Of a stretch of 34,833 bases of DNA, positions 23,992-31,953 are shown one piece after another. The notes under the pieces are model-generated. The model was given only the letters and a program-made list of their open reading frames with translations. It ran no database searches and had not been told where the DNA came from. The DNA is from an uncultured Lachnospiraceae bacterium. GTDB lineage: Bacteria > Bacillota > Clostridia > Lachnospirales > Lachnospiraceae. Positions within the stretch are counted from its first letter, which is position 1. The number at the start of each line of letters is the position of its first letter. The position numbers were made by a program, and so were the translations under genes. The DNA is taken from contig CALWRT010000078.1 in assembly GCA_944384015.1 (NCBI GenBank), positions 1 through 34,833 of the forward strand, given 5' to 3'.

Positions 23992-25917
23992 TCAGGCGCT
24001 GATGGCATTGCCGGTATAGAGCTGATAGTAACGTCCCTTCTCTTCCATCAGCTGGTCATGAGTTCCCCGCTCAATGATTCGTCCCTGCTCCAGCACCATG
24101 ATGCAGTCTGAATTTCGAACTGTGGACAGCCTGTGGGCGATGACGAAGGTCGTTCTTCCCTTCATCAGCTGATCCATGCCATTTTGGACAAGCGTCTCTG
24201 TTCTCGTGTCGATGGAGGACGTAGCCTCATCAAGAATCAGCACCGGCGGATCGGCGACAGCCGCCCTCGCGATGGCCAAAAGCTGTCTCTGCCCCTGACT
24301 TAAATTTGCTCCATCTCCAGTGAGCATCGTCTGGTAGCCTTCAGGCAGATGGCGGATGAAGCTGTCGGCGTTGGCGAGCTTTGCCGCCTGAATGCACTCT
24401 TCATCGGTGGCATCCAATCTTCCATAACGAATATTATCGATCACCGTCCCTGTGAACAAGTGCGTATCTTGCAACACCATCCCAAGAGACCGTCTCAAGT
24501 CTGCCTTGCGGATCTTATTAATGTTGATGCCGTCATAGCGGATCTTCCCGTCCTGTATGTCATAGAAGCGGTTGATCAGGTTGGTGATCGTCGTCTTTCC
24601 TGCCCCAGTGCTTCCTACAAAGGCGATCTTCTGCCCAGGCGTCGCGTACATCTTAATATTGTGCAGAACCGTCTTTCCTTCTTCATAGCCGAAGTCCACG
24701 TCGTCAAATACCACATCTCCCGTCAGCTTCGTGTATGTGACCGTTCCCTCTGCTTTGTGGGGATGCTTCCACGCCCATACGCCCGTACGTTCCGTTGTCT
24801 CTGTCAAAGTGCCGTCCGGACCCTCCTTCGCGTTTACCAGTTCCACATAGCCGTTGTCTTCTTCCGGCTGTTCATCCATCAGCGTGAACACTCTCTCCGC
24901 TCCCGCCATAGCCATTACGATGCTGTTCATCTGCTGGCTGATCTGGGTAATCGGCTGCGTAAAGCTCTTGTTCAGCGTCAAGAAGGATACGAGGGTTCCC
25001 AGTGTCAGTCCCGAATAGCCTCCCAGCGCCAGGAGCGCCCCCACCACCGCGCAGAGCACATAGCTGATATTGCCCAGGTTGGCGTTTAAAGGCATCATAA
25101 TATTCGCGAATGTATTGGCGTTTTTCGTACTCTCCCGAAGTTCATTGTTGATTTTCCGAAAGTCTTCCAGGCTCTTCTCTTCATGGCAGAATACTTTTAC
25201 AACCTTCTGCCCTTCCATCATCTCCTCAATGTATCCGTTAACCTTACCGAGATCCCTCTGCTGCTTTACGAAGTAGGTTCCAGACTTGCCGCCGACCTTC
25301 GATGTAGAAAACAGCATAAGCCCAATCATACACAGGGTGATCAGCGTCAGCGGGATATCCAGCACAATCATGCTGAAGAATGTGGTGACAATGGTCACTC
25401 CTGAGTTAATTACCTGGGGGATACTCTGGCTGATCAGCTGCCGGAGAGTATCTACGTCGTTGGTATATACGGACATGATATCGCCGTGTGGGTGTGTATC
25501 AAAATATTTAATAGGCAGGGATTCCATATGAGAGAACAGCTCTACTCTCAGTCTCTTCATCGTTCCCTGGCTGACATTTACCATAATCCGGTTATAGCTG
25601 TAAGCGCACACGATCCCAAGGCCGTAAGTCGCGGCCAGAGAGAGAAGCGCGTTTCTAAGCCCAGTGAAGTCAGGGTTATCCGACTGTACCAGAGGCACAA
25701 TGTAATCGTCAATCAGACTCTGAAGGAACAGCGTCCCTCTCAGCGTACACACTGCGGAAGTCAAAATGCAGACTACGACTACAAAGAAAGAAAACTTATA
25801 ATTTTTCAGCATATATCCCAGTACCCTCTTCAGGATACGTCCTGGATTCTCTACTCTCTTGCCGGAACGCACCCCACGCATTCCCGGCCCTCTCATTACT
25901 CTCGCCTGTCCAGCCAT
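23992..25917 (-). CDS. ABC exporter half-transporter, catalytically complete subunit
   Basis: 641 residues: six membrane spans (about 40-330), an unusual linker (355-400, rich in Thr and Glu), then the nucleotide-binding domain with Walker A GSTGAGKTT (435-443), Q-loop Q483, signature LSQGQ (539-543), Walker B VLILDEA with catalytic glutamate (559-565), and switch histidine H595 (IAHR). The signature has Q in place of the usual G. With the adjacent, degenerate subunit it should form a heterodimeric multidrug-type exporter (BmrCD, LmrCD or TM287/288 class). In that class the changed signature typically faces the degenerate site. The ATG overlaps the stop of the partner by 1 nt (TGATG). MarR-controlled operon; substrate unknown. 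Confidence 0.93.
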   Translation of the reverse strand: MAGQARVMRGPGMRGVRSGKRVENPGRILKRVLGYMLKNYKFSFFVVVVCILTSAVCTLRGTLFLQSLIDDYIVPLVQSDNPDFTGLRNALLSLAATYGLGIVCAYSYNRIMVNVSQGTMKRLRVELFSHMESLPIKYFDTHPHGDIMSVYTNDVDTLRQLISQSIPQVINSGVTIVTTFFSMIVLDIPLTLITLCMIGLMLFSTSKVGGKSGTYFVKQQRDLGKVNGYIEEMMEGQKVVKVFCHEEKSLEDFRKINNELRESTKNANTFANIMMPLNANLGNISYVLCAVVGALLALGGYSGLTLGTLVSFLTLNKSFTQPITQISQQMNSIVMAMAGAERVFTLMDEQPEEDNGYVELVNAKEGPDGTLTETTERTGVWAWKHPHKAEGTVTYTKLTGDVVFDDVDFGYEEGKTVLHNIKMYATPGQKIAFVGSTGAGKTTITNLINRFYDIQDGKIRYDGININKIRKADLRRSLGMVLQDTHLFTGTVIDNIRYGRLDATDEECIQAAKLANADSFIRHLPEGYQTMLTGDGANLSQGQRQLLAIARAAVADPPVLILDEATSSIDTRTETLVQNGMDQLMKGRTTFVIAHRLSTVRNSDCIMVLEQGRIIERGTHDQLMEEKGRYYQLYTGNAISA

Positions 25918-27677
25918 CAGTCTGCACCGTCCTTTCCTTCATGGTCAAAATCTCCGCCGCCTCCATGTACTTGCGTCTCATAGATATCCCGGTAAATCTC
26001 ATTGGTTTCAAGCAGCTTCTCATGGGTATCAAATCCGTCCACATGGCCGTCATCCAGCACCAATATGCGGTCCGCATCCTGAACGCTTGTAATTCTCTGG
26101 GCAATAATCAGCTTGGTCGTCCCAGGAATTTTCTCAGCAAACGCCCTGCGGATGTTGGCGTCTGTGGCTGTATCCACGGCGCTTGTAGAGTCGTCCAGGA
26201 TGAGGATCTTCGGCTTCTTCAGCAAAGCCCTGGCAATACAGAGTCTCTGCTTCTGGCCTCCGGACACGTTCGTGCCGCCCTGTTCAATCCACGTATCATA
26301 TCCGTCTGGGAAGCGGTTAATAAATTCATCGGCGCAGGCAGCATGGCAGGCCTCTTTACATTCTTCCAGCGTAGCGTCCTCTTTGCCCCAGCGCAGGTTA
26401 TCCAGTATCGTCCCAGAGAAAAGTACATTCTTCTGCAGCACAACGGCCACCTGGTTCCTCAACATTTCCATATCATAGTCCCGCACGTCTCTTCCGCCTA
26501 CATATACGGATCCTGCTGTCACATCATACAGCCTGCTTATCAGATTCACGAAGCTGGATTTTCCGCATCCGGTGCCTCCGATAATGCCAATGGTCTCTCC
26601 CGCGTGAATGTGCAGATCAATATCATGGAGAGTATCTTCCCCGGATCCCTTCTTATAAGAAAAGTTCACATGATTAAAATCAATGCTTCCGTCCGCGATC
26701 TCAGTGACTGGATTCTCCGGATTTACCAAATCCGCTTTCTCCTCCAGTACTTCCGCAATCCTCCGGCCGCTGGCCGCACTCATCGTAATCATCACGAAGA
26801 TCATGGAGAGGATCATCAGCGACATCATCACACTCATCAGGTAGCTGAACATGGAAGTCAGCTCTCCTGTGGTCAAATCTCCTACGACAATATAATGCGC
26901 CCCGAACCAGGACAGGGAAATGATACAGCCATAGATCACAAGCATCATCACAGGGCTGTTCAGAGCCAGGAAGCCTTCCGCCTTGACAAACAGGCGGTAC
27001 AGATTATCCGCTGCTTTCTGGAATTTCTCGTTCTCATGGGCCTCCCGGACAAATGCTTTCACCACACGAATTGCCGACACATTTTCCTGTATGCTCGCAT
27101 TCAGGTCGTCATATTTGCGGAATACCTTGTCGAATATCTTTGTCGTGCTGCCCATAATCAGGAACAAGGCGACAGCCAAGAAAACGATGGCTACGAGAAA
27201 TACAGAACTCAGCTGCACGTTGATGAAAAAGCACATGCACATACTGCATATCAGCATCAGCGGCGCCCTCACCGCAATGCGGAGCACCATCTGGTAGGCC
27301 ATCTGCACGTTAGTCACATCTGTCGTCATACGGGTAACCAGTCCAGCCGTGCTGAATTTGTCAATATTGGAAAAAGAAAATGTCTGGATGTTCTCATACA
27401 TCCCCTCTCTCAAGTTACATGCGAAGCCCGATGAAGCCGCAGCCCCGAAGCCGCCTGCCAATACTCCGAACAGCAGGCTCAGCATCGCCATTACGATCAT
27501 AATTCCTCCGTAGAAATAAATCTGTCCAATATCCCCCGCCTCGATTCCCTTATCAATAATCTGGGCAGTCACGAAGGGGATCAGCACTTCCATCAGCACT
27601 TCCAGCGCTGTGAAGACCGGCGTGAGCAGGGAAACGGTCTTATATTGTTTTACCTGCTTTAATAATGTCCTTATCAT
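25917..27677 (-). CDS. ABC exporter half-transporter, degenerate-site subunit
   Basis: 586 residues: six membrane spans (about 15-300), Walker A GGTGCGKSS (367-375), Q-loop Q415, signature VSGGQ (471-475), Walker B ILILDDS (491-497) where the catalytic Glu is Asp, and switch residue Gln instead of His (IIAQRIT, about 527). These two losses mark the non-hydrolytic partner of heterodimeric exporters, whose intact signature completes the active site of the other subunit. AAGGAGG lies before ATG 27677. Its start overlaps the end of the MarR gene by 38 nt and its stop overlaps the next start. Confidence 0.93.
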   Translation of the reverse strand: MIRTLLKQVKQYKTVSLLTPVFTALEVLMEVLIPFVTAQIIDKGIEAGDIGQIYFYGGIMIVMAMLSLLFGVLAGGFGAAASSGFACNLREGMYENIQTFSFSNIDKFSTAGLVTRMTTDVTNVQMAYQMVLRIAVRAPLMLICSMCMCFFINVQLSSVFLVAIVFLAVALFLIMGSTTKIFDKVFRKYDDLNASIQENVSAIRVVKAFVREAHENEKFQKAADNLYRLFVKAEGFLALNSPVMMLVIYGCIISLSWFGAHYIVVGDLTTGELTSMFSYLMSVMMSLMILSMIFVMITMSAASGRRIAEVLEEKADLVNPENPVTEIADGSIDFNHVNFSYKKGSGEDTLHDIDLHIHAGETIGIIGGTGCGKSSFVNLISRLYDVTAGSVYVGGRDVRDYDMEMLRNQVAVVLQKNVLFSGTILDNLRWGKEDATLEECKEACHAACADEFINRFPDGYDTWIEQGGTNVSGGQKQRLCIARALLKKPKILILDDSTSAVDTATDANIRRAFAEKIPGTTKLIIAQRITSVQDADRILVLDDGHVDGFDTHEKLLETNEIYRDIYETQVHGGGGDFDHEGKDGAD

Positions 27678-28128
27678 GTTGGTTCCTCCTTGCAGTCTCT
27701 GTTTTCAAGTTTTTAATCATAATCTCCAGGCATTCTTTTACCGTCTGCAGCTGCTCCGGCGGGATTCCCTGGCACATACATCTCTGCTCTTCTGCTACGC
27801 CTTTATCAATCTGCTGTTTGATGTCCAGAGCTTTCTGTGTCACAACAATCCATTTCTTGCGGTCGTCCAACGGATTCTCTTCATATCTTACCAGACCTTC
27901 CTGCTTCAGCGATTTCAGAACGCCGGATATAGAAGCCTTCGATATTCCAACTTGCTCATGCATATCCGTGGCGCAAATGTGCTGATCTCTGTGGGCGAAT
28001 AGGTAATCCAGCACATAGCTCTGGCGGATATTCAGAGTGATTCCGCTCTCCATCATATGCTCCCTTCCCCTGCGCTGCATCAGGGCAGACAGCTTCTTGA
28101 AGTACCACATCAGATAACAATCCTCCAT
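27640..28128 (-). CDS. MarR family transcriptional regulator of the exporter operon
   Basis: 162 residues with a winged helix-turn-helix (about 30-100): RQSYVLDYLFAHRDQHICATDMHEQVGISKASISGVLKSLKQEGLVRYEENPLDDRKKWIVVTQKAL, including the DDRKK wing typical of MarR. It is first in an operon with the two exporter subunits and overlaps the first by 38 nt. By analogy with MarR/exporter operons it probably represses the operon until a ligand, perhaps an exporter substrate, is bound. GGAGG lies about 10 nt before the ATG. Confidence 0.92.
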   Translation of the reverse strand: MEDCYLMWYFKKLSALMQRRGREHMMESGITLNIRQSYVLDYLFAHRDQHICATDMHEQVGISKASISGVLKSLKQEGLVRYEENPLDDRKKWIVVTQKALDIKQQIDKGVAEEQRCMCQGIPPEQLQTVKECLEIMIKNLKTETARRNQHDKDIIKAGKTI

Positions 28129-28184
28129 TCCGTATGCACCTCCTTTGTTCCTAGTCTGGGCAGAATCTGTTCAGCCGGCAAATT

Positions 28185-28220
28185 GTTCAGTTCCGAACAG
28201 TTCTGCTGTAAACTATTGTA
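28185..28220 (-). promoter_or_regulatory. Probable promoter and MarR operator of the exporter operon
   Basis: Four tetramers with 5-nt spacing, GTTC-A-GTTC-C-GAAC-A-GTTC (28185-28203), contain overlapping palindromes centred at 28194 and 28199; one more GTTC occurs at 28169. A -10-like TACAAT lies at 28220-28215 with a weak -35. Repeats next to the start point of a MarR gene suggest self-regulation. Confidence 0.5.
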
Positions 28221-28231
28221 TTCATTTTTTC

Positions 28232-28260
28232 TTGAAATGGAATTCAAAAAATGTTATTAT
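28232..28260 (+). promoter_or_regulatory. Promoter of the LysR gene
   Basis: TTGAAA (28232-28237), 17-nt spacer, TATTAT (28255-28260) on the plus strand, giving a leader of about 50 nt to the TTG start at 28317. It lies back to back with the MarR promoter, so the regulators may influence each other. Confidence 0.65.
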
Positions 28261-28316
28261 TGATAAACAAATTTTATTAATAGTTTGAAACGCCCTATAG
28301 ATTGGAGTGATTTTAT

Positions 28317-29255
28317 TTGAATACCTTTCAGCTTTCTTGCTTCATCGCCGTCGCGGAGACTTTAAATTTTGCCAAAGCCGCAGAGACCCTCCACGTCACG
28401 CAGCCGGCTGTCACCCATCAGATACAGTCTCTGGAGTCTGAATTAAATACAAAGCTCTTCCGCCGTTCTACACGTTCCGTCGAAATCACAGCCTCCGGCA
28501 TAGCATTTCTCCATGACGCCCGCAGCATACTTGCGATTACGGACCGCGCCAGACGACGCTGTCTAGATCCAGAAGGGATGAATATTCAACAGTTCTCTAT
28601 TGGCTGTCACAGCTTCACGCACTTATTTGCTCTTCCAGATATTCTAAGAGAATTGTCTCATCTCTACGCCAACCTGCATCCAACGCTGCGTGTCGTTCCC
28701 TTTCAATATCTCTACCGGCTGCTGGGGGAGGAGGATGTGGACGCTATCATTGGTTTTCAAGAGCAGAATGAAAAAAGAGTCCCCGGTGTATACCAGGAAC
28801 TCATCAAGGTACCTATCGTATGCCTGTGTACGCCTGACAATCCGCTCTGTGCCCTTGGAAGTGTGCGAATGAAGGATCTATCCGCTCAGCCTCTCATTCT
28901 CCACAACCCCATCCGGACGCCTGGGACGCTCACTGGCCTGCAGGCTGCCCTGATCGAAGGCCGGTCGGCATCCGATCTTTATTTCTGTGATATCCCGGAA
29001 TCTGCCATCGTACTAGCCAAGGCAGGCCTAGGCATCTCGATTCTTCCAAATCTTCTGATTCCTCCAGACTCCGGGCTGGTACATCTGCCCCTGGTCGATG
29101 GAGTAATACGAGAAGCATCCTTCGGAGTATATTACAAGGGCACGAAAGGCAATCCGGTACTGAAATCTTTCCTTGCTCTGATGCAGGAACATTTTGCCGC
29201 TTCCAACAGTGAAGCTGTCCTATCCGTCCCTCCGTCTGCCGGCGCCGGATTATAA
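28317..29255 (+). CDS. LysR family transcriptional regulator
   Basis: 312 residues. The N-terminal helix-turn-helix is MNTFQLSCFIAVAETLNFAKAAETLHVTQPAVTHQIQSLESELNTKLFRRSTRSVEITASG (1-61 region); the periplasmic-binding-protein-like effector domain spans about 90-290 (FSIGCHSFTHLFALPDIL, DAIIGFQEQ, LAKAGLGISILPNLL). The start is a TTG with GGAGTG 7 nt upstream. It lies divergent from the MarR/exporter operon and convergent with the DUF2089 pair. LysR proteins often control the divergent neighbour, so control of the exporter is possible, but the co-inducer and targets cannot be read. Its stop overlaps that of the convergent membrane protein gene (TTATAA). Confidence 0.93.
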   Translation: MNTFQLSCFIAVAETLNFAKAAETLHVTQPAVTHQIQSLESELNTKLFRRSTRSVEITASGIAFLHDARSILAITDRARRRCLDPEGMNIQQFSIGCHSFTHLFALPDILRELSHLYANLHPTLRVVPFQYLYRLLGEEDVDAIIGFQEQNEKRVPGVYQELIKVPIVCLCTPDNPLCALGSVRMKDLSAQPLILHNPIRTPGTLTGLQAALIEGRSASDLYFCDIPESAIVLAKAGLGISILPNLLIPPDSGLVHLPLVDGVIREASFGVYYKGTKGNPVLKSFLALMQEHFAASNSEAVLSVPPSAGAGL

Positions 29256-29525
29256 ATCATCAATCTTCATTCTGTCAATCTCGCTCTCCTGTTTGGCCCG
29301 ATTCCTGCCCGCTCTCCCGGCCACAAAATAGACCAGGAACAAGAGAGCTGCCAGCACCAGGGCATATATACCAAGCAGGAAGAAAAAGCAGGCGGCGGCG
29401 ACCGGCAGCGCAAGCGCCGCCTTGCTCTGCCTCTTGGAGAGGACATATTCCACACCGCACAGAATCAGCGGGACCGCTATCATAAGAATTGTTATCAAAA
29501 TGATAATATTGCTTGTAACTTCCAC
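29250..29525 (-). CDS. Small membrane protein of unknown function, next to DUF2089
   Basis: 91 residues with two hydrophobic stretches (about 6-27 and 38-68), a positively charged middle loop (LSKRQSKAA) and a charged tail (AGRNRAKQESEIDRMKIDDL). GTG start with GGAGGAGA upstream, inside the end of the DUF2089 gene (3 nt between stop and start), so the two are one operon. I recognise no family; small membrane partners of DUF2089-type HTH proteins are common and may be their targets or sensors. Confidence 0.75.
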   Translation of the reverse strand: MEVTSNIIILITILMIAVPLILCGVEYVLSKRQSKAALALPVAAACFFFLLGIYALVLAALLFLVYFVAGRAGRNRAKQESEIDRMKIDDL

Positions 29526-29528
29526 TCT

Positions 29529-29828
29529 CTAATCTCCTCCCTTTCTCTTCCGGTATTCTCCCACAAGAAGTTTCGCCGTATCAAAATCGATCTTCTCGTT
29601 GACTGCCAGACGCTTGATTAACGTAATATACGGATCTTCTGAATCATTTTCAGACAATCTTATCTTCTGAATCAGCCTATCCAGGCGCAGCCTCACAGTC
29701 GGATAAGTCACGCCGTACTGGGACGCAATCTCTTTTAGAGAACCGGAAGCCAACAAAAACTTCTTGATAAACACAACATCTTCTTCTTCCAAATCAGCCA
29801 TCCATGCCGGCACAAGCTCGATTGCCAT
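29529..29828 (-). CDS. DUF2089-family helix-turn-helix protein
   Basis: Start at ATG 29828; in-frame codons up to 29894 precede it but fall in the promoter. The 99-residue product has a sigma-70 region-4-like or DUF2089-like helix-turn-helix: DVVFIKKFLLASGSLKEIASQYGVTYPTVRLRLDRLIQKI (about 18-57), and a C-terminal DFDTAKLLVGEYRKRKGGD. The family usually pairs with small membrane proteins and may regulate its own operon. The upstream region carries two AT-rich palindromes around the promoter, consistent with self-control. GAGGG lies 11 nt before the ATG. Confidence 0.85.
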   Translation of the reverse strand: MAIELVPAWMADLEEEDVVFIKKFLLASGSLKEIASQYGVTYPTVRLRLDRLIQKIRLSENDSEDPYITLIKRLAVNEKIDFDTAKLLVGEYRKRKGGD

Positions 29829-29865
29829 TTTTGTTCCATCCCTCTTCTCTGTTTTAATTAATTTA

Positions 29866-29919
29866 ATTATATTCTTTAATTTTATTAAAGTCAATATTAA
29901 ATTTTATTTTAATAAAATT
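29866..29919 (-). promoter_or_regulatory. Promoter and paired palindromes of the DUF2089 operon
   Basis: Minus-strand TTGACT (29894-29889), 17-nt spacer, TATAAT (29871-29866). The palindrome CTTTAAT-TTT-ATTAAAG (29874-29890) fills the spacer. A second palindrome, AATTTTATT-TT-AATAAAATT (29900-29919), lies upstream and ends exactly at the stop of the 43-codon ORF. Both share an AT-rich half-site, fitting binding by the HTH protein. Confidence 0.7.
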
Positions 29920-30050
29920 CAAATTTGATTAGTTTTAACTAACTTATTATCAATAAACAATTTGATCTTTTCCCCATCTCTTAAAATAATTTCTTCAATA
30001 AAGCATAACCATTCTTCATTTGGTAATATCTTTTTTACGCTAATCCTCAC
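29919..30050 (-). CDS. Small AT-rich ORF (43 residues) downstream of the IbrB-like gene
   Basis: GTG 30050 to TGA 29921-29919. The product starts MRISVKKILPNEEWLCFIEE and continues IILRDGEKIKLFIDN to end KTNQI: a balanced, protein-like composition with amphipathic beta/helix pattern and no low complexity. AGAAGG lies about 7 nt before the GTG. It is 30 bp past the IbrB-like stop, on the same strand. Codon third positions are mostly A or T, unlike the GC-richer genes nearby, suggesting a transferred or relict gene. I recognise no family. It could be a third member of the module or the fragment of a larger gene. Confidence 0.5.
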   Translation of the reverse strand: MRISVKKILPNEEWLCFIEEIILRDGEKIKLFIDNKLVKTNQI

Positions 30051-30080
30051 TTAGCGGCCTTCTGCAGTCTTCATTCACAA

Positions 30081-30614
30081 TCAGTATTCGTCTTCTTCCT
30101 CTCCTGGCCTCCAAGCCTGGCCAAACTGCACATCCTTGAACAAGGCAGCCAGCCCTGTTATCTGCTTCAGACGCAGCAATTCATCCTTATCCATTCCCAA
30201 ATGCTTGCATATCCACGCATCCGATCTTCCCAATTCATGCAGTTCCGTGATGATATTGCTCATCAAATCCACATCGTGGCTTCCCCTTGCGCGATTGTGA
30301 CGGATAGTACTGGCCATCCGCTTGTCCAGCGGCTTATCAATAACAGATACCGGAAGCATGCCTCCTTCCCGTTCATAGATATCTTTATGATCCAGCATTA
30401 CCCGATATCGATGAAATCCATCTACTATAATGTATCTGTCGGCTTCTTTGTCATAATAACAGACAATCGGCATCGTATAACCGTCCAGCTTGATGCTCTC
30501 ATACAGCAGGCGCATCTCCGGCGGCGCCACGCTGTTGGGATTGTAGTCATTTGGGTCAATTTTCTCGATTGGAACCGGTATTACCTTGTATACGGGACTC
30601 TTATATCTCCTCAT
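30081..30614 (-). CDS. IbrB-like ParB/sulfiredoxin-fold protein
   Basis: Start at ATG 30614 (GGAGGAAG about 11 nt upstream, inside the end of the IbrA-like gene); in-frame codons to 30719 shadow that gene. The 177-residue product has a ParB N-terminal domain: VPIEKIDPNDYNPNSVAPPEM, YIIVDGFHRYRV (DGFHR at 65-69) and RHNRARGSH (105-113), the motifs of the ParB nucleotide-binding box. A helix-turn-helix-like segment follows (134-150, WICKHLGMDKDELLRLK). IbrB was named in E. coli as co-activator of immunoglobulin-binding genes together with IbrA. The biochemical role is unknown, and the fold alone permits DNA binding or nucleotide hydrolysis. Confidence 0.85.
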   Translation of the reverse strand: MRRYKSPVYKVIPVPIEKIDPNDYNPNSVAPPEMRLLYESIKLDGYTMPIVCYYDKEADRYIIVDGFHRYRVMLDHKDIYEREGGMLPVSVIDKPLDKRMASTIRHNRARGSHDVDLMSNIITELHELGRSDAWICKHLGMDKDELLRLKQITGLAALFKDVQFGQAWRPGEEEDEY

Positions 30615-31938
30615 TCTCGATTTCTTCCTCCCATCCTTTGTATTTTTTCCGGATCCTCTCCACGATCCGCTTCTGTTCCCTTGTAAGACCGAATCCCATA
30701 AAACGGCAAATATGGTCATTTTTCAGAATGCAGAAGCACATCCTCTTCCAGCTTGGGATATCCTTTGTGGACTTGATATCATCTGTATTATCTGGAATTT
30801 TCCCCACGAAGACTACCCGGGTCTTCTTGCTAAGTGTGTAATTGGACACCCCATTCCGGCGGATATGATATCCATGTTCTTCCAGTTCCCGAATCGTATC
30901 TTCATCCAGCCCGCCGCCGGTCTTCCTCCAGAATTCAATGGATGTATTAAATTTCTGAATATAGTTGTTGCGAATACGCGACGGAAGCGTGTCCAAGAGA
31001 AATATCGTATAGGATTTCCACGTATGTCCATCGGGAAGCGTGACATTTCGGTATCCCATCGCCTTTGTCTTGCCATAGATACTTGCGAAATTAGCCCCTC
31101 GGACTCTGCCGACAAGCTTGACCCATATTTCAGGATCGATGACACGATATAGATTCAATGCATCCTTGGAATAGTCGTTGAACGGTGAAGCCACCCGCAT
31201 CTGGGAAAGCTTCAGCCCTGCTTTATAATAGAGATCATATAGATGATTGTAATCATAACCGAAGAGATAGTTGGCATGCCAGATATCCTGGGAAGTCCAG
31301 TCATAGAGAGGCGAAGCGCACCACACATCTTTGAACTGCCTGCTGATCCAGCACTCTCCTTCATAGCCATACCGTTTATTTAAAAACCCGCTGTAGCGCT
31401 GAAGGGATTCTTCCGCCCGCATTCCTAGCAGGCAGACTGTTTTCTTGTCACCATGGGAGATCCGATACCATCTTCCGAACTGCTTTGCCAGATCCTCCTG
31501 ATGCATCCGGTACCGGTATGTGGTCATCGGATTATTCTTCAGATTCATCACATAGGGCTTGTCCGGCATCTTTCTTACCCAGCTGTCTTCCTTTGTATCG
31601 TCCCAAGGATACCAATACATCTCGTAGTTGCTGACTGCAGTTCTCGTAGCCATGGGAAGGCATACCCAGTAGGGTTCTACCTCATCTTGAATACGCTCAA
31701 ACGTGCGCTCCACATATTGTGTGGTCACCGTATACTGTGCCTCAAAGTCCTGATGGAAAACTCCGATTTTCCTGTCTGGATAATGCTTCTTCTGGAGGTC
31801 CAGTGTCATCTCCAGGAGAAGTCCGCTGTCCTTGCCGCCGGAAAAAGACACATAAATATTATCAAATTCTTCAAACACATATCTCATACGTTCCTGGAAC
31901 GCTTCGTATACATTTTGTTTGAGATATTCCTTCACCAT
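30601..31938 (-). CDS. IbrA-like phosphoadenosine phosphosulfate reductase-family protein (DUF3440)
   Basis: 445 residues. The PP-loop SFSGGKDSGL (SGGKDS at 33-38) begins an ATP-pyrophosphatase domain as in PAPS reductases and in DndC of DNA phosphorothioation. The middle part (CLLGMRAEESLQRYSGF, SPLYDWTSQDIWHANYLFGYDYNHLYDLYYKAGL) matches the IbrA/DUF3440 arrangement, with a basic C-terminal region. There is no cysteine motif for a classical sulfate-assimilation reductase, and no cys genes are near. The start has GGGGGA about 10 nt before ATG 31938. Its end overlaps the IbrB-like start by 14 nt. In E. coli, IbrA and IbrB activate eib genes on prophages; the reaction is unproven. Confidence 0.88.
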   Translation of the reverse strand: MVKEYLKQNVYEAFQERMRYVFEEFDNIYVSFSGGKDSGLLLEMTLDLQKKHYPDRKIGVFHQDFEAQYTVTTQYVERTFERIQDEVEPYWVCLPMATRTAVSNYEMYWYPWDDTKEDSWVRKMPDKPYVMNLKNNPMTTYRYRMHQEDLAKQFGRWYRISHGDKKTVCLLGMRAEESLQRYSGFLNKRYGYEGECWISRQFKDVWCASPLYDWTSQDIWHANYLFGYDYNHLYDLYYKAGLKLSQMRVASPFNDYSKDALNLYRVIDPEIWVKLVGRVRGANFASIYGKTKAMGYRNVTLPDGHTWKSYTIFLLDTLPSRIRNNYIQKFNTSIEFWRKTGGGLDEDTIRELEEHGYHIRRNGVSNYTLSKKTRVVFVGKIPDNTDDIKSTKDIPSWKRMCFCILKNDHICRFMGFGLTREQKRIVERIRKKYKGWEEEIENEEI

Positions 31939-31953
31939 ATATAAAGAATCCCC

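Noticed and set aside
23811-24008. A 65-codon minus-strand frame past the exporter stop
   Set aside because: No ribosome site, low-complexity Ala/Trp/Gly stretch coming from the GC-rich hairpin, and it ends within a promoter-like region.
24349-25089. A 246-codon plus-strand frame
   Set aside because: Antisense to the catalytically complete exporter subunit; a shadow of its codon usage.
25941-27434. A 497-codon open frame on the plus strand opposite the exporter gene
   Set aside because: It is fully antisense to an ABC subunit with every expected motif; its product is rich in His, Gln and Arg with no domain pattern, and there is no convincing ribosome site.
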